Source of the DNA: Clostridia bacterium
GTDB lineage: Bacteria > Bacillota_A > Clostridia > Lachnospirales > Cellulosilyticaceae
Direction: 5' to 3'
Length of the DNA stretch: 25,341 nt
NCBI GenBank assembly: GCA_029239935.1
Contig: JARBTY010000044.1
Span: 1-25,341 of the forward strand
Part shown: piece after piece, positions 1 through 7,284 of the stretch
How the letters are laid out: each line of letters starts with the position of its first letter
How positions within the stretch are numbered: position 1 is the first letter of the stretch
The notes under the pieces: model-generated
Databases searched by the model: none
What the model saw: only the letters and a program-made list of their open reading frames with translations
What the model was told of the DNA's origin: nothing
Program-made: the position numbers and the translations under genes

Positions 1-1626
1 GGAAATGCAGATGAGGCCATCAAAAATGCTAAATATGTAGTTACAAGAAAATATAAAACATCCTGGCAGGAGCATGGCTTTATGGAACCAGAATGCTGCG
101 TGGCCATGCCTGAAGGACCGGATGGGTTACTGATTTATACTACCAGCCAATCTGTCTACGATGTGCAGCGGGAGTGTGCTCAGATGCTGCAGTTACCTCA
201 GGAAAAAGTGCATTGCAGGGCTTCTTTGGTAGGCGGTGGTTTTGGCGGTAAAGAGGATATGTCTGTACAGCAGTATGCAGCCCTTATGGCATGGGTAACA
301 AAAAAACCTGTAAAGGTAAAGTATAGCCGTCAAGAATCTCTTGATTATCATGTTAAGCGCCATCCGATGGAAATGGAGTTTACCACAGCCTGTGATGAAA
401 AGGGTATACTTACTGGCATGAAGGGTATCATCATTGCGGATACTGGAGCCTATGCTTCTTTGGGAGGGCCAGTGCTTCACCGTGCCTGTACCCATGCAGC
501 TGGCCCTTACAATTATCAAAATATTGATATTTTTGGGATGTCAGTTTATACCAACAATGTGGTATCGGGTGCATTTCGTGGTTTTGGTGTAACACAAAGT
601 TGTTTTGCTACAGAGATGAACATCAATTTGCTGGCAGATATGGTGGGGATTGATCCATGGGAATTTCGCCGCCGAAATGCTATTAAGCCTGGGGACGTCT
701 TGCCAAACGGTCAGACAGCTGATGCCAATACCAATATGGCAGCTTGCCTTGATGCCCTAAAAGATGTATTTTATGCCAATCCTTATGCAGGTATTGCTTG
801 TGGTTTCAAAAATTCTGGTACGGGCATGGGCAAGATGGATATTGGACGTGTACTTTTATCTGTAGAAGAGGGGAAGATTCACATTCGTACGTCTGCTTCA
901 TGTATGGGGCAGGGAATTGGTCAGATGGTACTTACAGAAATTTGTCATGTTACACAATTAAATCCTAACCTATTTGTTTTTGAAACGGCTGACACCATAC
1001 GAACGCCCAATTCAGGGACATCTACAGCTTCTCGGCAAACAGTGATGACAGGCGAGGCTGCTCGCAGGACTGGTGAAAAGCTTAAATGTGCTTTAGATAG
1101 TGGTAAAACGTTAGAAGAACTTGAAGGCAGGGAATTTTTTGGAGAATACTCCGCTAAAACTGACCCATTAGGGGCCATCAAAGAAAATCCTGTCAGTCAT
1201 ATTTCCTATTCCTATGGGGCACAGGTTATTGTACTCGATGAAGCTGGAAGAATTACTAGGGCTGTATCTGCATTTGATGTAGGCACACCAGTCAATATCC
1301 AGTCGGTTGAAGGCCAGATTGAGGGTGGCATGATTATGGGGATTGGCTATGGGGTAACTGAAAAATTTGAATGTGTTGAAGGTTACCCAAAGAGTAAATT
1401 CGGTACCATCGGGTTTATGCGGGCAACAGAAATACCTGAGCTTGAAGTTATTCTTTGTGAGCCGAAGGAAGAGGAGAAACTTTCCTATTCTCTGGGGGCG
1501 AAGGGGTGTGGTGAATTATGTATGATTCCCACGGCGCCAGCTTGTGCCCATGCTTATTATCGTCTGGATGGAAAATTTCGTCAGAGCCTACCTTTAGAAG
1601 ACACGCCTTACAGAAAAAACAAGTGA
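1..1626 (+). CDS. Xanthine dehydrogenase-type molybdopterin-binding subunit (5' partial)
   Basis: The frame is open from base 1, so the gene starts upstream; 541 residues are visible. It belongs to the xanthine dehydrogenase/aldehyde oxidase large-subunit family, which hydroxylates purines or related heterocycles at a molybdopterin centre and passes electrons to FAD and 2Fe-2S partners. Visible family motifs are GGGFGGKED (nt 232-258), GAFRGFG (from nt 568), the glycine-rich MGQGIGQ cofactor loop (about nt 904-924), and GAKGCGE near the C-terminus, whose Glu (nt 1513-1515) matches the catalytic base. The C-terminal wording resembles selenium-dependent xanthine dehydrogenases and E. coli XdhD, from memory. 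Selenium dependence and substrate cannot be read from this fragment. The N-terminal domain and any FAD or Fe-S partner genes lie outside the window. No clear terminator follows. Confidence 0.9.
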   Translation, partial: GNADEAIKNAKYVVTRKYKTSWQEHGFMEPECCVAMPEGPDGLLIYTTSQSVYDVQRECAQMLQLPQEKVHCRASLVGGGFGGKEDMSVQQYAALMAWVTKKPVKVKYSRQESLDYHVKRHPMEMEFTTACDEKGILTGMKGIIIADTGAYASLGGPVLHRACTHAAGPYNYQNIDIFGMSVYTNNVVSGAFRGFGVTQSCFATEMNINLLADMVGIDPWEFRRRNAIKPGDVLPNGQTADANTNMAACLDALKDVFYANPYAGIACGFKNSGTGMGKMDIGRVLLSVEEGKIHIRTSASCMGQGIGQMVLTEICHVTQLNPNLFVFETADTIRTPNSGTSTASRQTVMTGEAARRTGEKLKCALDSGKTLEELEGREFFGEYSAKTDPLGAIKENPVSHISYSYGAQVIVLDEAGRITRAVSAFDVGTPVNIQSVEGQIEGGMIMGIGYGVTEKFECVEGYPKSKFGTIGFMRATEIPELEVILCEPKEEEKLSYSLGAKGCGELCMIPTAPACAHAYYRLDGKFRQSLPLEDTPYRKNK

Positions 1627-1685
1627 AATTATTAGCGTTTTTAATTTTCTATTTGTCTGAAAGAGAGTTACTGTAAATAGTGCCG

Positions 1686-2171
1686 TTAAAGACAAAGCTG
1701 TATGCCAAGAGCTATTAACCAAATGTAAAGCATAATAAATTTAAAGGTTGTTATCCAAGAACAAGTGGTTGCCAAAACACTATTTAGTACAGGATATTGC
1801 CCTAGCATATGTAAAAGCAATATATTTTCAAATATATCAAATAACGCCCTCAGTATGCAGGCCATGTAGAGAATGATTTTGATAGACGATGAGACCCGTA
1901 AGGCATCTGAAAGTGATATCATGGTCATTAAGAAAAATACAATAAAGATAAAATCCAACATAAGAAACCTTTGATAGGCCATCCTGCCACCCACTTCGAT
2001 TTGCTCAAAGGTTTGCTTTATGATTTCTTTGTTGTAATGAAACCGCATGTCGAGCAGGCGAAAATTGGGTTCAAATTTTTGAATACCACGTATACCGTGG
2101 TTAGTCCTATACATGATTAAAAGGCAGATGACGAATCCTAATACACCAATCATTTTTATTATGTTTATCAA
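1686..2171 (-). CDS. Small four-helix membrane protein, unknown function
   Basis: A 161-residue protein that I do not recognise. It has about four hydrophobic segments (roughly residues 3-20, 70-88, 97-120 and 138-158) with a polar, basic stretch at about 22-65, so it is an integral membrane protein. The start is a TTG at 2171, chosen because AGGGAG lies six bases upstream; the first ATG is six codons later and has no such site. It is divergent from the TetR-type regulator at 2327, and the palindrome at 2200-2223 lies between them. That suggests, but does not prove, that the regulator controls it. Codon use and the ribosome binding site support a real gene. Confidence 0.7.
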   Translation of the reverse strand: MINIIKMIGVLGFVICLLIMYRTNHGIRGIQKFEPNFRLLDMRFHYNKEIIKQTFEQIEVGGRMAYQRFLMLDFIFIVFFLMTMISLSDALRVSSSIKIILYMACILRALFDIFENILLLHMLGQYPVLNSVLATTCSWITTFKFIMLYIWLIALGIQLCL

Positions 2172-2199
2172 AATGAACTCCCTTTCACTATTAAAATTT

Positions 2200-2223
2200 A
2201 AACCGCTACGCTTGTAGCGGTTT
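2200..2223. promoter_or_regulatory. Palindromic operator, probably for the TetR-type regulator
   Basis: Two perfect 10-base arms (AAACCGCTAC and GTAGCGGTTT) are separated by GCTT. The palindrome overlaps the -35 hexamer (2212-2217) of the promoter reading toward the regulator gene and lies about 30 bases upstream of the divergent membrane-protein start. TetR-family repressors usually bind such palindromes in divergent intergenic regions and repress themselves. An RNA hairpin reading is less likely, because no T-tract follows directly and the sequence lies upstream of both genes. Confidence 0.65.
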
Positions 2224-2240
2224 GTTTTACTTAGTATAAT
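2212..2240 (+). promoter_or_regulatory. Promoter of the TetR-type regulator
   Basis: -35 TTGTAG (2212-2217), 17-base spacer, -10 TATAAT (2235-2240). The right arm of the palindrome overlaps the -35, consistent with autorepression. Confidence 0.65.
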
Positions 2241-2326
2241 ATCCTATAGAGAAAGAAGCAATAAGTGGCAAGCAAGTGCTACAAATACAATGTTTTTGTG
2301 GCATTTTAATTGAAGGAGGAATAGAA

Positions 2327-2854
2327 ATGCTTCAAAGCACTAATCCGACAGCCCAGAGGTCACAACAGTGGATCATTCAAGCGTTACTGGCATTGATGGA
2401 GAAAAAAGAATATGACAAAATCAGTGTCTCTGAAATTTGCCGTAAAGCCCAGCTTGATCGCCGTACTTTTTACCGGAATTTTAATTCAAAGCAAGATGTA
2501 TTGGAAGAGTATATGAGATTTCTTGGCGAAGAATATATGGAGCTATACAAAACGGCTAAGAAGCCAGATAATTATACTGCAGCAAAAATTTTTTTTGAAT
2601 TTTGGAGTCAACATTTATATTTTATTAAAAACATAAAAAAATGTGGATTAAGTGCTTTTGTTTTCGATAAATTTGAGAAATTTACTAAAGAACATACTGA
2701 ATTACTTATTGGGAAGGATAACTTAAAAGTACCACTGGACTATGTATTTGCCTATAGAATTGGAGGTTTTTGGAATGCCATGTTGGTATGGGCAACTGGT
2801 GAGAAGTCGTTATCGCCCCACGAAATGGCCTTAATTATTTCACAAATAGAGTAA
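2327..2854 (+). CDS. TetR/AcrR-family transcriptional regulator
   Basis: A 175-residue regulator. Residues about 10-55 form the TetR DNA-binding domain: RSQQWIIQALLALM, then a helix-turn-helix with ISVSEICRKAQLDRRTFYRNF, followed by SKQDVLEEY. The C-terminal helical part (about 60-175) is the ligand and dimer domain and resembles the short C-terminal domain common in Firmicute TetR proteins. The ATG at 2327 is chosen because AAGGAGGA sits six bases upstream; an in-frame ATG at 2276 lacks such a site. The promoter and palindromic operator lie directly upstream, and the likely targets are itself and the divergent membrane protein. The ligand is unknown. Confidence 0.88.
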   Translation: MLQSTNPTAQRSQQWIIQALLALMEKKEYDKISVSEICRKAQLDRRTFYRNFNSKQDVLEEYMRFLGEEYMELYKTAKKPDNYTAAKIFFEFWSQHLYFIKNIKKCGLSAFVFDKFEKFTKEHTELLIGKDNLKVPLDYVFAYRIGGFWNAMLVWATGEKSLSPHEMALIISQIE

Positions 2855-2937
2855 AAATAGGTTTTGTTAATGAACCTTATACAGATGAAATGGACTATGG
2901 TGAAGGCGGCGATTTTAAATTTGATGTTATATTTTAG
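2842..2937 (+). pseudogene. Possible remnant of a gene 3' end
   Basis: In the frame offset from the end of the TetR gene, an open stretch encodes a protein-like acidic tail, KIGFVNEPYTDEMDY followed by GEGGDFKFDVIF, ending at TAG (2935-2937). It has no start codon or ribosome binding site and its 5' part is missing. It could be the decayed end of a lost gene or simply chance. I do not recognise the family. Confidence 0.2.
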
Positions 2938-3140
2938 AAAAGAGCAACAGCTTGGAGATTAGTGTTAATAACTGATTGAAGTGAAAAATAATTGAAATCA
3001 TATCGTCCGTAACTGTATAGACAGTTACGGATTTTCTATTTAAACGAGAAAAATTTATAGAAAAGCTATAAGAGTGATAGCCTATTTAGCAACAAGTTTG
3101 GTGGTGGATCGATTTTCAAGGGATTTAAGTCAACATAATG
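2938..3140. other. Non-coding stretch between regulator and sulfate operon
   Basis: AT-rich DNA without a credible ORF. It holds the terminator at 3006-3041. It also has a GATCGATTTTC sequence at 3107-3117, which shares CGATTTT with the weaker site upstream of the LacI gene. Nothing else recognisable was seen. Confidence 0.5.
3006..3041 (+). terminator. Intrinsic terminator downstream of the TetR region
   Basis: An 11-bp perfect stem (TCCGTAACTGT at 3006-3016 with ACAGTTACGGA at 3021-3031), ATAG loop, then TTTTCTATTT. It separates the TetR region from the sulfate operon. Confidence 0.85.
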
Positions 3141-3156
3141 ACGCAAACGATTTACA
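3141..3156. promoter_or_regulatory. Putative LacI-family operator upstream of cysP
   Basis: ACGCAAACGATTTACA is centred on CG (3148/3149), the usual symmetry of LacI-family sites. It matches 13 of 16 bases of the site upstream of aprA read on the minus strand. Its centre is 40.5 bp before the -10 hexamer at 3189, exactly as at aprA. The likely binder is the LacI-type protein encoded at 7285-8316. Confidence 0.65.
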
Positions 3157-3165
3157 AATTTCCTA

Positions 3166-3199
3166 TTGCAAAGGAAAAAAAAATTCTGTATGATATAAT
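3166..3199 (+). promoter_or_regulatory. Promoter of the cysPTWA operon
   Basis: -35 TTGCAA (3166-3171), 17-base spacer containing a nine-A run, -10 TATGAT (3189-3194). An overlapping extended -10, TGATATAAT (3191-3199), is an alternative. The leader to the cysP start is about 140 bases. Confidence 0.65.
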
Positions 3200-3251
3200 C
3201 CATAGTAAACATATAGAAATAATATGAAATTAACAAACTGATCATAAAAAA

Positions 3252-3315
3252 TGAAGGGGATGTGAGGTAAACGGATAGCTTACCTTCACGGGGTTGTTTT
3301 CTATATTATAGAAAA
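3252..3315 (+). promoter_or_regulatory. Structured cysP 5' leader
   Basis: Two possible RNA stems are visible. GTGAGGTAA (3262-3270) pairs with TTACCTTCAC (3280-3289) with one bulged base. The 3' arm could instead pair with TGAAGG (3252-3257). A second inverted repeat, TTTTCTATA (3297-3305) with TATAGAAAA (3307-3315), lies just before the ribosome binding site. I could not match it to a known riboswitch class; it may be an mRNA stability or translation-control structure, or chance. Confidence 0.3.
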
Positions 3316-3339
3316 ATTAAAAGAAAAGAGGAATGATGT

Positions 3340-4398
3340 ATGAAGAACAAATCTTTGTTTGTAAAAAAGCTTTGGAGGATAACGGGGTGTCTTGTTATCA
3401 CCGCTAGCTTGTTTGTCGGCTGTGCCGGTAAAGAGGATGCTCCTGCAAGTTCTGCTGGGGCGGCAGCCAAAGTCGAACTCATCAATGTATCTTATGACCC
3501 AACCCGCGAATTTTATGAACAGTACAATAAGATTTTTCAGGCTTATTGGGAACAGGAACAGGGGCAGCAGGTTGAGATTACACAGTCTCATGGCGGCTCA
3601 GGTAAGCAGGCACGGTCTGTTTTAGAAGGAAATGAGGCAGATGTAGTGACATTGGCCCTTGAGGGGGACGTAGATGAACTGCGTAAAGCTGGTTTAATTG
3701 AGGAAGGGTGGGTTCAGAAATTGCCAAAGAGCAGTTCGCCTTATACCTCTACTATTGTTTTTTTGGTTCGAAAAGGCAATCCTAAAAATATTAGCGATTG
3801 GTCTGACATTGTGGAGCCAGGTATTGAAGTGATTACGCCAGATCCTAAAAGTTCTGGTGGCGCCAGATGGAATTTTCTTGCAGCTTGGGCTTTTGCTGAC
3901 AAGATAAATAATGGGGATGAAGAGAAAAATAAAGCATTTATGAAAGCACTCTATTCAAATGTGACCGTACTGGATTCAGGCGCCCGCGGTGCAACGACTA
4001 CTTTTGTTGAAAATGGTCAAGGTGATGTGCTTCTGGCATGGGAGAATGAAGCCTTTCTTTCAATCAAAGAACATCCAGATGATTTTGAGATTATAACACC
4101 AAGTTTAAGTATTTTAGCACAGCCCTCTGTAGCGGTTGTTGATGAAAATGCTAAAAAGCATGGGACAGAAGAAGTCTCTAAAGCTTATCTTGAATACCTT
4201 TATTCTGAAGAGGCACAACGCCTAGAAGGGAAAAATTATTACCGTCCTTCTGATCCAGAGATATTAAAAGAATTTGGCGATTTATTTGATTTAAATGTTA
4301 TATTGGTCAATATTGATGACGATTTCGGAGGTTGGGCTGCTGCTGCTGATAAATTCTTTGTAGATGGGGCTATTTTTGACCAAATTTATAGCAGATAG
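3340..4398 (+). CDS. cysP: Sulfate ABC transporter substrate-binding lipoprotein
   Basis: A 352-residue extracellular sulfate/thiosulfate-binding protein that delivers the anion to the CysT/CysW permease. A lipoprotein signal peptide is visible: basic N-terminus (KNKSLFVKK), hydrophobic core, and FVGC with the lipidated Cys at residue 28. Mature-domain hallmarks of the Sbp/CysP family are VSYDPTREFYEQYN, the anion-binding QSHGGSGKQARSV, and ADVVTLALEGDVDEL. Length fits the family. The ATG at 3340 has an AGAGG eight bases upstream. It is first in the cysP-T-W-A operon, behind a promoter with an upstream LacI-type site. The sbp and cysP subfamilies are hard to separate by eye; sulfate and thiosulfate are both possible ligands. 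Confidence 0.92.
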   Translation: MKNKSLFVKKLWRITGCLVITASLFVGCAGKEDAPASSAGAAAKVELINVSYDPTREFYEQYNKIFQAYWEQEQGQQVEITQSHGGSGKQARSVLEGNEADVVTLALEGDVDELRKAGLIEEGWVQKLPKSSSPYTSTIVFLVRKGNPKNISDWSDIVEPGIEVITPDPKSSGGARWNFLAAWAFADKINNGDEEKNKAFMKALYSNVTVLDSGARGATTTFVENGQGDVLLAWENEAFLSIKEHPDDFEIITPSLSILAQPSVAVVDENAKKHGTEEVSKAYLEYLYSEEAQRLEGKNYYRPSDPEILKEFGDLFDLNVILVNIDDDFGGWAAAADKFFVDGAIFDQIYSR

Positions 4399-4465
4399 CT
4401 TTTTTATCCTATAAGACAATAAACTTAAGCATGTTTGTGAAAAATAATCATGAGGAGATAAGTAA

Positions 4466-5314
4466 ATGGTCAAACTGAAAAGAAATATTAAATCAAATAA
4501 AAACAGAGTGATTCCAGGCTTTGGCCTTTCTATGGGGATTACAATTACAATGCTGAGTTTTATTGTGCTTATCCCGCTGTGTTCCATACTGCTTACACTT
4601 TCAGATTCAACTTTTACTGAAATCTGGAAAAACATTACAGATAAGCAGACAGTGGCTACATATAAGATAAGTCTTTCCTGTGCGCTGATTGCTGCACTGG
4701 TTAATGTCTTTTTTGGCATCCTTTTAGCTTGGATTTTAAATCGTTACCAGTTTCCTTTTAAGAGCTTAATAGATGGTTTAATAGAGTTACCATTTGCCCT
4801 GCCTACTGCGGTGGCAGGCGTGGCTCTTACCACCTTATATTCTGATAAAGGGTGGATTGGGGGTTTGTTTGATAAAATGAATATAAAAATTTCTTATACA
4901 CCTATTGGAATCACCATTGCAATGATCTTTATTGGGATTCCCTTTGTGGTACGGTCTATTCAACCCGTGTTAGAAAAGCTGGATCCACAATTTGAAGAGG
5001 CAGCAGAGGTACTGGGTGCTAGCAGATTTCAGATATTTTATAAAATTATTTTACCAGAAATTTTACCAGCTACTTTAACGGGGTTTGGCCTGGCCTTTGC
5101 AAGGTCCATTGGTGAATATGGCAGCGTGGTGTTTATTGCAGGGAATATTCCTTATGAAACACAGATTACGCCTTTAATGATCATGAATAAGCTTGAGCAG
5201 TTTAATTACGCGGCAGCAACTTCTATTGCATTAGTTATGATTGTATTTGCATTCATTATACTATTTGGATTAAATATTTTGCAGGCCAAAATCAATAAAG
5301 TAGCAAGGGGGTAA
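4466..5314 (+). CDS. cysT: Sulfate ABC transporter permease CysT
   Basis: A 282-residue inner-membrane permease, one half of the sulfate channel, also called CysU. About six hydrophobic segments are visible. The cytoplasmic coupling loop has the EAA motif (EEAAEVLGASRFQIFYKIILP), followed by ARSIGEYGSVVFIAGN, typical of sulfate permeases. GAGGAG precedes the ATG at 4466. A 67-base gap separates it from cysP with no terminator. Its stop overlaps the next start (TAATG at 5312-5316), so CysT and CysW are probably translationally coupled, as expected for a heterodimer. Confidence 0.93.
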   Translation: MVKLKRNIKSNKNRVIPGFGLSMGITITMLSFIVLIPLCSILLTLSDSTFTEIWKNITDKQTVATYKISLSCALIAALVNVFFGILLAWILNRYQFPFKSLIDGLIELPFALPTAVAGVALTTLYSDKGWIGGLFDKMNIKISYTPIGITIAMIFIGIPFVVRSIQPVLEKLDPQFEEAAEVLGASRFQIFYKIILPEILPATLTGFGLAFARSIGEYGSVVFIAGNIPYETQITPLMIMNKLEQFNYAAATSIALVMIVFAFIILFGLNILQAKINKVARG

Positions 5315-6132
5315 TGAATTTGAAAGATAAAATTGTAAAAAATCTGCTTATTTTTTCAGGTATTGCCTTTTTGAGTATCATGCTCATATTGCCCCTTGGT
5401 ACTGTGCTTATCTATGCCCTTCGGCAAGGATGGGATACGTTTATGGCAGCCGTAACAGATGAATATGCTGTTAAGGCCATAAGGCTGACCCTTCTGGCTA
5501 CAGGGATTGCAGTAGTCATCAATACGGTTTTTGGAGTTTTTGCAGCCTGGACGATTACAAAATTTCGTTTTAAGGGCAAGCAGGCATTGACGACTTTGAT
5601 TGACATTCCTTTTTCCATATCACCTATTATAGCAGGTCTTGTATTTATCCTTGTTTTTGGACGCATTGGCTGGGCCTATCCGTTTTTAGAGGTGTGGGAT
5701 ATAAAAATTGTATTTGCTGTACCAGGTATTGTGCTGGCTACGATTTTTGTTACCTTTCCCTTCGTATCACGGGAACTTATTCCTCTTATGCAGGCGCAGG
5801 GGACAGATGAGGAAGAAGCTGCAGCATTAATGGGTGCAAGTGGATTTCGAATTTTCCGCAAGATTACTTTTCCTCATATTAAATGGGGACTACTGTATGG
5901 TGTCATTTTATGTACTGCACGGGCACTGGGTGAGTTTGGTGCGGTATCTGTTGTATCTGGGCATTTGAGAGGGAAAACCAATACGCTGCCGCTTCATGTA
6001 GAAATTTTATTTAATGAATTTAAGCTTACGGCGGCCTTTGCCGTCTCATCTATATTAGTGGTCATAGCAGTCATTATTCTGATTCTGCGTTTTATTGTTG
6101 AGCAACGTGTCAAGAAAAAAGAGGGGTGTTAA
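5314..6132 (+). CDS. cysW: Sulfate ABC transporter permease CysW
   Basis: A 272-residue membrane permease pairing with CysT. It has about six hydrophobic segments and the EAA coupling loop (EEEAAALMGASGFRIFRKITFP), followed by ARALGEFGAVSVVSGHLRGK and TLPLHVEILFNEF, which are conserved in CysW. The start overlaps the cysT stop by one base, with AAGGGGG upstream. The stop is one base before the ATG of cysA, so the three membrane-complex genes are tightly packed. Sulfate is the most likely substrate given the neighbouring APS enzymes. Confidence 0.93.
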   Translation: MNLKDKIVKNLLIFSGIAFLSIMLILPLGTVLIYALRQGWDTFMAAVTDEYAVKAIRLTLLATGIAVVINTVFGVFAAWTITKFRFKGKQALTTLIDIPFSISPIIAGLVFILVFGRIGWAYPFLEVWDIKIVFAVPGIVLATIFVTFPFVSRELIPLMQAQGTDEEEAAALMGASGFRIFRKITFPHIKWGLLYGVILCTARALGEFGAVSVVSGHLRGKTNTLPLHVEILFNEFKLTAAFAVSSILVVIAVIILILRFIVEQRVKKKEGC

Positions 6133-6133
6133 G

Positions 6134-7192
6134 ATGTATGTAGAACTCAAAAATATTAATAAAAAGTTTGCAGACTATCAGGCGTCGAATGATGTCAGTT
6201 TCTCAATTCAAAAGGGGAAAATGGTAGGGCTTCTGGGGCCTTCAGGAAGTGGAAAAACAACCATTTTGCGTATGATCGCAGGTCTTGAAAAGCCGGACTC
6301 TGGTGACATTTATGTCAATAATGAACGCATCAATGATTTGCCAGCCAGCCAAAGGGGTATAGGTTTTGTGTTTCAAAATTATGCGCTCTTTCGTTATATG
6401 ACAGTAGCAGATAATATTGCTTTTGGTCTTGAAGTGCAAAAGAAGGACAAAGAATATATTCGTCAGCGCGTAACTGAACTTGTAAGACTGACTCAGCTTG
6501 AGGGCTTAGAAAAACGCTATCCTCATCAACTTTCAGGAGGACAAAGACAGCGGGTTGCTTTTGCCCGGGCACTGGCACCCAATCCCCATCTGCTGCTTCT
6601 GGATGAGCCTTTTGCAGCCATTGATGCAAAGGTTCGCAAGGAGCTGCGCACCTGGCTTAGAGAAACCATCAATAGGGTGGGGATCACTAGTATCTTTGTT
6701 ACCCATGACCAGGAAGAAGCTGTTGAGATTGCAGATGAGATTATTATCACCAATCGTGGGCGCATCGAGCAAATCGGTACGCCGGTTGAAATTTATAAAA
6801 ATCCATCATCACCTTTTGCTGCAAGGTTTATTGGAGAATCTTTAACCATTGAGAATTATGAGGAATTAAATGGATTTGAGCGCAATCAAAAGTACAGTTG
6901 TGCAGTCATACGTCCTGAATTTGTCAACGTTTCTAAAGCTGATCGGGTCGTTTATCCCCATGCTTCGCAAGAGGGGGTTGTTGAGGGGATTTTCTTTAGA
7001 GGAACCAATTTTGAATTATACATTAAAGTGGGTGGTAAAAGGATTATTGCCTATCGCTTACTGGAGGATGAAATTCTAAAAGAGGGAGAGAAGGTCAGTG
7101 TTCTCATCTATCGTCTCTACCTTTATAATGATGAGGAAGTTTTGCTTGTGGAAAATGCAGCGTTAAAAGGTGATAATACCATTGTTATATAA
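6134..7192 (+). CDS. cysA: Sulfate ABC transporter ATPase
   Basis: A 352-residue cytoplasmic ATPase that powers sulfate import. Seen in order: Walker A GPSGSGKT (residues 35-42), Q-loop Gln81, signature LSGGQ (133-137), Walker B LLLLDEP (Asp157, Glu158), and the switch His191 in VTHDQEEA. A C-terminal region of about 110 residues is the TOBE-type regulatory domain of the CysA/MalK group. The ATG at 6134 is chosen because GAGGGG lies seven bases upstream and the protein then begins MYVELKNINKKF, the usual N-terminus; an in-frame start at 6095 would overlap cysW. It is last in the operon, followed by a strong hairpin terminator. Confidence 0.93.
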   Translation: MYVELKNINKKFADYQASNDVSFSIQKGKMVGLLGPSGSGKTTILRMIAGLEKPDSGDIYVNNERINDLPASQRGIGFVFQNYALFRYMTVADNIAFGLEVQKKDKEYIRQRVTELVRLTQLEGLEKRYPHQLSGGQRQRVAFARALAPNPHLLLLDEPFAAIDAKVRKELRTWLRETINRVGITSIFVTHDQEEAVEIADEIIITNRGRIEQIGTPVEIYKNPSSPFAARFIGESLTIENYEELNGFERNQKYSCAVIRPEFVNVSKADRVVYPHASQEGVVEGIFFRGTNFELYIKVGGKRIIAYRLLEDEILKEGEKVSVLIYRLYLYNDEEVLLVENAALKGDNTIVI

Positions 7193-7201
7193 TAATAAAA
7201 A

Positions 7202-7224
7202 ATGCAGCTATACGCGAGCTGCAT
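7202..7224. repeat. Small inverted repeat after cysA
   Basis: ATGCAGCT (7202-7209) and AGCTGCAT (7217-7224) form an 8-bp stem with a 7-base loop, immediately before the main terminator. It may strengthen termination or protect the mRNA 3' end. Confidence 0.5.
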
Positions 7225-7230
7225 CAAAAT

Positions 7231-7276
7231 GAGGGTTCCCCAAAGTTACAGAATGATTTTGGGGAACCCTCGTTTT
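7231..7276. terminator. Bidirectional terminator between cysA and the LacI-type gene
   Basis: A perfect 14-bp stem: GAGGGTTCCCCAAA (7231-7244) with TTTGGGGAACCCTC (7258-7271), 13-base loop. GTTTTAA follows on the plus strand and ATTTTGAT on the minus strand. Position between two convergent genes fits termination in both directions. Confidence 0.85.
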
Positions 7277-7284
7277 AATAGGAG

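Noticed and set aside
193..519. Minus-strand ORF of 108 codons inside the xanthine dehydrogenase gene
   Set aside because: It lies antisense to a clearly conserved coding region, has no ribosome binding site and no recognisable motif.
6330..6845. Several overlapping ORFs on both strands within cysA
   Set aside because: They are frame shadows of the conserved ATPase motifs, with no start signals or protein-like composition.
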